A stretch of 64,000 nt of DNA from Thalassobacillus pellis (lineage in GTDB: Bacteria; Bacillota; Bacilli; Bacillales; Halobacillaceae), in the NCBI RefSeq assembly GCF_016908295.1, contig NZ_JAFBDO010000001.1:806001-870000 (forward strand). The letters are read 5' to 3'. The position numbers and the translations under genes are program-made. The notes below the pieces were generated by a model, which had not been told where the DNA came from, did no database searches, and saw only the letters and a program-made list of their open reading frames with translations. Numbering within the stretch: position 1 is the stretch's first letter; every line of letters starts with the position of its first letter. Positions 59,643-64,000 of this stretch are shown here, in pieces.

Positions 59643-61964
59643 TCATTCACGATAATATTCTGAAGGGACTCCCTGCAGGAATCTACTCTTTTCATTCATA
59701 TAAACAATATCCAATTCATGCATAGCCCGCGTGCAGGCTGTATAGAATAATTTGCGCTCCTCTTCTTTGTCATATGTTTCATAGGAGGCTTCCGGTAAAA
59801 TTACTGCGTCAAACTCTACTCCCTTCGCCAGATAAACAGGTAAGATAAGCAAGCCTTTTTCAAAGTTCTGTGACTCATTATGGATAAACCTGGCCGATCG
59901 GCTTTCCGATAACTTTTCATAAAGGCTATGGCATTCTTTTTTTGACCTTCCCAAAACAGCTATTGTCTGATGGCCTTCCATCTGACGTTGTGAAATTACA
60001 CTCTCGATTGTCTTCATCCGCTCATGTTCATCTGCCGCGTAGTGGATGCGTGGTTTCCGTCCTTCCCTATTGAAGGCTTCAATCCTTTCTCCATCTGGAA
60101 TCAGCCATTTAGTGAATTCTACAATCGGGCGTGTGGAACGGTAACTCCGCATCAAAGTCATACGTTCGACGTGTTTGCCAAAATGCGTTTCTTCTGTCAA
60201 AACAGAAGTGTGGCTGCCATGAGAATGGATGGCCTGGTTATAATCACCTAATAAGGTAAAACGAGCATACGGGAATAGACTCTTTATCAATGCAAATTGA
60301 AAGGGAGAGTAGTCTTGTGCTTCATCAATAAAAACATGCCGAATGACTGTATTCGCTTTACGTCCTTCTAATTGATCCTGCAAATAGAGATAAGGGGTAA
60401 TATCCTCATGCCGAAGTTCCAGTTGTTTAAGCCTGACTTCTGTTTCTTTCTGGACCTTGTGCCACATTTCACGACTTATTCCATCTGGAGCATCTATTCT
60501 TTCTACCAATTGCTGATAGAGCTTCCTCATAAAGATGAAATTCATTTTTTTGATTTTCTGCCGCAGTGGTTTCAAACTTTTCTTCACAACAAGTTTAGTC
60601 AGCAATTTCTCTTCCCGCTCATAGTCATCAAATGTCTCATCATTGAACCGTTGTTCCTTTTCGAGTTTGTTATACGCATCTAAATAAACTTTTTTGTCAA
60701 GATAGGCCGCTTTTTCCATTGGCCAATCTTTTTTTCTTTCCTGCTTTTCCACCTTGTCGATTGTTGCGAGAAGCCATTCCATAACCTTTTCCATTCGGTT
60801 AGGGATGCTGATATCTTCGCTTAAACTGTAAAAATAGTCTCTGATTTCAGCCGCTTTAACAATCGTTTTCTTCCGGAATCTGATATTCCTGAAGACCATA
60901 CCCTCCCGTGACAGGTGCCGGACATAATCATCAATGATCTGTTTAAAATCAAGACTTGATTTAAAAGTGATTCCAGACAGTCTTTCTTGATAACCTATTT
61001 GTGCAGTGAGCAGGCCTTCTAATTGTTCAAATGAGGTTTCGAGATCATATTCTTCATCGAGACGATGGGAGGCATACTCGTGAAAGGTCGTTTGCCGCAT
61101 ATTCTCTTCCCCTAATTCCGGAAGGACGGATGCCACATAACTGATAAACATTTGATTCGGCGAAAAAAGAAGGATTTGATCTGCATCGATTGTTTCCCTG
61201 TAACGATATAAAAGGTAAGCGATTCGCTGCATGGCAGCTGAAGTTTTGCCACTTCCCGCCACTCCCTGTACAACCAGCATGTTCTTTTTCTCATAGCGGA
61301 TAATCTGGTTCTGTTCTTTTTGGATAGTGGCAACAATGCTCTTCATCTGGTTATCAGCATTTCCGCCAAGTACCTGTTGCAGCAGTTCATCGCCAATGGT
61401 TACACCAGTATCGAACATACCATTTATTACTCCATTTTTGATTAGGTACTGTCTTTTCAGTTCCATTTCCCCGTCGATTATGCCTTCTGGCGTTTCGTAT
61501 TGGGCAGGTCCCGGTGAATAGTCATAATACATACTTGCAATCGGAGCTCGCCAGTCATAAATCAGGAAATCTTCATCTTCCCTGTCCATAAGAGAGCCTA
61601 TTCCCAGATAGACAGATTCCTTACTGTTTGTTTCTTCTGAGAAATCAATCCTGCCAAAATAAGGCGAATCCTTGAGGCGTTTATAAAGCTTGACGGTTTT
61701 ATGAAACTGACCGTGGCTTCTTTCTCGTTCAGAAAGTAATTCAGCCTGCTGCTTGATACTTGCATACGTTTCAATCACTTCATCAGGCTCATCAATGTTT
61801 ACCGTAACATCATCCCAGAAATTTTTGCGCAATTCGATGATGTCTTCCTTCAAATGTCCTGTACTTTTTTCTAACAATAGTTTTTTTTCTTCAATCAAGT
61901 CAACAATACTGTCCACCCGCCGCTGTTCCTTACTCCATTCAAGTGATTTTTCATTATCTTCCAC
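59643..61964 (-). CDS. helD: RNA polymerase recycling motor HelD
   Basis: 773 residues, as B. subtilis HelD (YvgS). The N-terminal ~115 residues are a coiled coil that enters the RNA polymerase secondary channel. The UvrD-like ATPase follows: Walker A VVQGVAGSGKTSAAMQRIAY, HVFIDEAQDYSPFQFALI (motif II), LLGDYNQAIHS (motif III), MRSYRSTRPI (motif IV) and FYTACTRAMHELDI (motif VI). It frees stalled RNA polymerase from DNA. The start is GTG at 61964. The neighbour at 63.3 kb is YvgT-like, as beside yvgS in B. subtilis, but cysK lies between them here. Confidence 0.93.
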   Translation of the reverse strand: MEDNEKSLEWSKEQRRVDSIVDLIEEKKLLLEKSTGHLKEDIIELRKNFWDDVTVNIDEPDEVIETYASIKQQAELLSERERSHGQFHKTVKLYKRLKDSPYFGRIDFSEETNSKESVYLGIGSLMDREDEDFLIYDWRAPIASMYYDYSPGPAQYETPEGIIDGEMELKRQYLIKNGVINGMFDTGVTIGDELLQQVLGGNADNQMKSIVATIQKEQNQIIRYEKKNMLVVQGVAGSGKTSAAMQRIAYLLYRYRETIDADQILLFSPNQMFISYVASVLPELGEENMRQTTFHEYASHRLDEEYDLETSFEQLEGLLTAQIGYQERLSGITFKSSLDFKQIIDDYVRHLSREGMVFRNIRFRKKTIVKAAEIRDYFYSLSEDISIPNRMEKVMEWLLATIDKVEKQERKKDWPMEKAAYLDKKVYLDAYNKLEKEQRFNDETFDDYEREEKLLTKLVVKKSLKPLRQKIKKMNFIFMRKLYQQLVERIDAPDGISREMWHKVQKETEVRLKQLELRHEDITPYLYLQDQLEGRKANTVIRHVFIDEAQDYSPFQFALIKSLFPYARFTLLGDYNQAIHSHGSHTSVLTEETHFGKHVERMTLMRSYRSTRPIVEFTKWLIPDGERIEAFNREGRKPRIHYAADEHERMKTIESVISQRQMEGHQTIAVLGRSKKECHSLYEKLSESRSARFIHNESQNFEKGLLILPVYLAKGVEFDAVILPEASYETYDKEEERKLFYTACTRAMHELDIVYMNEKSRFLQGVPSEYYRE

Positions 61965-61996
61965 TAGAACCGCCCCCAGTTTCTAAAATTCCTCTA

Positions 61997-62025
61997 TTGA
62001 CATCCCTTTCGTAATCATGTAAAAT
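61997..62025 (+). promoter_or_regulatory. Consensus sigma-A promoter upstream of cysK
   Basis: Perfect TTGACA (61997-62002) and TAAAAT (62020-62025), exactly 17 bp apart. A transcript starting near 62032 meets the terminator at 62113 after about 105 nt. Confidence 0.7.
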
Positions 62026-62031
62026 TTAATG

Positions 62032-62137
62032 TGGGTAAATATTAAATAAATCAGACATGACCGATAGACGTTAATTATTTTACTATATTATGTAAGTAGA
62101 CACAATACTAGAAGGACACTTTTGTGTCCTTTTTTTG
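62032..62137 (+). ncRNA. Candidate small RNA or attenuated leader, about 105 nt
   Basis: Bounded by a consensus promoter and a strong intrinsic terminator, with no open reading frame of note inside. The body is AT-rich, and I see no riboswitch class I know. It may be an independent small RNA, or a leader whose read-through feeds cysK 97 bp later. Confidence 0.45.
62111..62137 (+). terminator. Intrinsic terminator upstream of cysK
   Basis: AGGACAC (62113-62119) and GTGTCCT (62124-62130) with a TTTT loop, followed by seven T. No annotated plus-strand gene ends here. Confidence 0.85.
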
Positions 62138-62233
62138 TTGAGCTATTTAAACCCCAGTTCTCTAATAGGAATGATTTTCTTTCCTATGTTAAAATGTAGG
62201 CATGAATGAAATCAAAGAAGGATGTGGCCTGAT

Positions 62234-63163
62234 ATGCGTGTTGTAAATAATATCGCTGAACTGATCGGAGATACACCATTAGTAAAACTGAATAAGCTTT
62301 CTCCGGAAAATGGTGCAGATATTTATATGAAACTGGAAATGTTTAATCCAAGCGGAAGCGTCAAAGACCGAGCCGCTTACAATATGATTCTCCAGGCAGA
62401 AATGGACGGACATTTGAAAGAAGGTTCTGTAATTATTGAGCCGACAAGCGGTAATACAGGAATAGGGCTTGCCATGAGTGCGGCAGCTCGTGGTTATCGC
62501 TCCATATTAGTAATGCCTGATACGATGACACAGGAGCGAATCAACCTGCTAAAAGCATATGGTGCAGAAATCTATTTGACTCCGGGGGATGAAAAAATGC
62601 CTGGAGCAATTGAAAAAGCAAAGCAATTAGTAAAAGAAACTCCAGGGGGTTTTATGCCCATGCAGTTTGAAAATCCCGCAAATGCCGATGCCCACCGGGA
62701 CACAACTGCCAGAGAAATCATCGAAGCCGTCGAAAATATCGGCCGTCCGTTTGCTGCTTTCGTTTCCACTGCTGGAACGGGCGGGACAGTCACCGGAACA
62801 GGAGAAGAACTCAAGAAACATTTCAAGGATTTGACTATTCACGTTGCTGAACCAAAAGGCTCACCTGTTTTATCAGGTGGAAAGCCAGGCAAACACAAAC
62901 TGGTTGGCACCAGTCCTGGCTTCATCCCGGATATTCTGAACCAGAACGTCTATGATGAAATTTTTCAAATCAGTGATGAAGATGCTTATGACACCACACG
63001 GCGGCTTGCAAGGGAAGAAGGTATACTGGTGGGGACTTCAGCAGGTGCCGCTTGCTATGCAGCTATGAAAGTTGCTGAACGGAAAACAAAAGAAGAAATT
63101 ATCATCGCAATTGCGCCTGATACTGGTGAGCGATACCTGTCTGGGGACCTGTTTAAATATTAA
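62234..63163 (+). CDS. cysK: Cysteine synthase (O-acetylserine sulfhydrylase)
   Basis: 309 residues, PLP fold type II. Start MRVVNNIAELIGDTPLVKLN is as in CysK. The PLP lysine is in MFNPSGSVKDRAAYNM, the substrate loop in PTSGNTGIGLAMSAAARGY, the phosphate-binding glycines in STAGTGGTVTGTG, and the C-terminal GILVGTSAGAACYAA and PDTGERYLS are typical. It makes cysteine from O-acetylserine and sulfide. I prefer the ATG at 62234, which matches the family start; the ATG at 62222 overlaps the ribosome site AAGAAGGA. Possibly controlled by the attenuator-like leader upstream. Confidence 0.93.
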   Translation: MRVVNNIAELIGDTPLVKLNKLSPENGADIYMKLEMFNPSGSVKDRAAYNMILQAEMDGHLKEGSVIIEPTSGNTGIGLAMSAAARGYRSILVMPDTMTQERINLLKAYGAEIYLTPGDEKMPGAIEKAKQLVKETPGGFMPMQFENPANADAHRDTTAREIIEAVENIGRPFAAFVSTAGTGGTVTGTGEELKKHFKDLTIHVAEPKGSPVLSGGKPGKHKLVGTSPGFIPDILNQNVYDEIFQISDEDAYDTTRRLAREEGILVGTSAGAACYAAMKVAERKTKEEIIIAIAPDTGERYLSGDLFKY

Positions 63164-63209
63164 ATACATGGTTGGTAAGTATTGCAGACTAACCAGTTGA
63201 TCTATCAGT

Positions 63210-63262
63210 AAAGCGTGCTGAAATTCGTCTGGTTGACCAAGCCCGCATGGTTATTAATGCAG
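63210..63262 (+). repeat. Possible degenerate family B repeat, copy B5
   Basis: CCAAGCCCGCATGG differs in one base from CCAAGCCCTCATGG in B2. ACCA can pair with TGGT on either side of it, as TCGCCA/TGGCGA does in true copies. The AT-rich tail is not recognisable, so this may be chance. Confidence 0.3.
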
Positions 63263-63263
63263 C

Positions 63264-63297
63264 TGCCCGCCTCTTTGAAAAGGGGCGGGTTTATTAT
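63264..63297 (+). terminator. Terminator of cysK
   Basis: CCCGCC and GGCGGG pair around CTCTTTGAAAAG-type sequence, followed by TTTATTATATT. It lies 100 bp behind the gene, overlapping the end of the convergent gene. Confidence 0.6.
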
Positions 63298-63905
63298 ATT
63301 CTATAAAGGTCCCGAAATCTGAGATGCCACCCGGAATGATAGGAAAATACCCTTAGTGCAATGACAAGAAAGAATAAAAGATACATTTGCCAGACCTGGT
63401 TTACATCTACCCAGTCCATTCCAATCACGAAACCTGCAAATAAAGCCCAAACAGCATATATTTCCTGGTGAAGAACCATTGGTTTTCGCTGCGCAAGTAC
63501 ATCCCTCGTCATACCGCCTCCTACTCCCGTCAAAATAGCCGCGAAAATGACACCTCCCAAAGGAAATCCAGCTGATAAGGCAAATGCCGCCCCTTGAATG
63601 GCAAAGGCAGAAAGCCCTATCGCATCTAAATATACATTCCACTTATCCCAGAGCATAACCCAGTTTTTCGGAAAAAAATATACGATTGCAATCGTTATAA
63701 TGGCAATATAGAATAGATACCCTTGCTCCCAGACATGCACAACAGGAACATCAAGGGTGATATTCCTTATGATACCTCCCGCAAATGGAGTGGCAATCCC
63801 AAGCATGAAGGTGCCAAAAATGTCATAACGTTCCGTTAGTGCCACAATAGCCCCGCTGAAAGCAAAGGCTGCAACTGCGATTATATTCAATAAATCCCAA
63901 TACAT
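63294..63905 (-). CDS. TRIC / UPF0126 family membrane channel (YvgT type)
   Basis: 203 residues, seven membrane helices as two three-helix repeats plus one. The repeats carry FAGGIIRNITLD and GVGGGMTRDVLAQRKP, the glycine-rich kinked helices of trimeric intracellular cation channels. It probably conducts small cations or serves as a transporter in the cell membrane. B. subtilis yvgT lies beside yvgS (helD), so the neighbourhood is partly kept. GAGGAG lies 9 nt before the ATG at 63905. The last 95 bp of the window hold no feature I can name. Confidence 0.9.
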   Translation of the reverse strand: MYWDLLNIIAVAAFAFSGAIVALTERYDIFGTFMLGIATPFAGGIIRNITLDVPVVHVWEQGYLFYIAIITIAIVYFFPKNWVMLWDKWNVYLDAIGLSAFAIQGAAFALSAGFPLGGVIFAAILTGVGGGMTRDVLAQRKPMVLHQEIYAVWALFAGFVIGMDWVDVNQVWQMYLLFFLVIALRVFSYHSGWHLRFRDLYRI

Positions 63906-64000
63906 TATCCATTACTCCTCTACCACAGAAAGCTATGACACTTATCTTACCAATAATTTAAAGACATGCCTAGAAATCAGAATATGGCAATTGAAACAGG

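Overview
The window is a 64 kb piece of chromosome from a low-G+C Gram-positive bacterium of the family Bacillaceae. The evidence is the strong AGGAGG ribosome binding sites, frequent GTG/TTG starts, an S-box (SAM-I) riboswitch, and a gene set with clear Bacillus subtilis counterparts: appDFABC, cssRS-htr, a liaIH-FSR locus, niaR, ypmRS-like genes, helD and a yvgT-like gene. I see no phage, no complete insertion sequence and no CRISPR array. Most of the window is ordinary housekeeping and accessory metabolism. The unusual content is in the intergenic DNA.

Layout. 1-3.3 kb: start of a sugar-binding lipoprotein gene facing a long ArsR-type regulator, then an acetyltransferase/FAH-hydrolase pair. 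3.3-9.7 kb: a DHA2 exporter, kynU-kynB (tryptophan catabolism), three tandem copies of a structured repeat, a small zinc-ribbon gene, a DUF915 hydrolase and an M29 aminopeptidase. 9.8-14.1 kb: an ABC-F protein (YfmR type), a Na+/alanine symporter and a hotdog thioesterase. 14.1-19.3 kb: the secretion-stress locus (CssS/CssR-like two-component system divergent from an HtrA protease) and cardiolipin synthase. 19.4-27 kb: niaR, an orphan PRD antiterminator and the appDFABC oligopeptide transporter. 27-33.7 kb: methionine gamma-lyase, a Rieske-FAD oxidoreductase, RarD, a flavin monooxygenase and small genes. 33.7-36.9 kb: SAM riboswitch, metY (with an extra C-terminal domain) and metX. 37-40.8 kb: a PdaC-like deacetylase with a lost catalytic motif, kynA far from kynUB, and an extradiol dioxygenase. 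40.9-44.5 kb: liaI-liaH and liaF-liaS-liaR (no liaG). 44.8-53.5 kb: ornithine carbamoyltransferase, an M24 peptidase, a PQQ-type glucose/sorbosone dehydrogenase lipoprotein, a MetOD1-like protein, an unknown membrane protein and a second alanine symporter. 53.8-64 kb: an OFA-family MFS transporter, a nuclease-helicase fusion, a YpmR/YpmS-like pair, helD, a candidate small RNA, cysK and a YvgT-like channel.

The genes fit a soil or saline heterotroph that takes up peptides, breaks tryptophan down to anthranilate, cycles sulfur amino acids (metX, metY, cysK, methionine gamma-lyase) and watches its cell envelope through two stress systems (Css and Lia).

The signal I consider most interesting is three families of intergenic structured repeats. 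Family A is a palindrome of about 110-120 bp with eight copies at six loci, all in the same orientation, and with compensatory base changes. Family B is about 95 bp with four copies plus one doubtful one, can form two competing hairpins, and is twice next to family A. Family C begins with a terminator-like hairpin directly behind a gene and has long variable but complementary arms. One family-B copy sits inside the metY leader just after the SAM riboswitch terminator. A consensus promoter plus intrinsic terminator upstream of cysK suggests an unannotated RNA of about 105 nt. All structures were paired by eye, without folding software or database searches.
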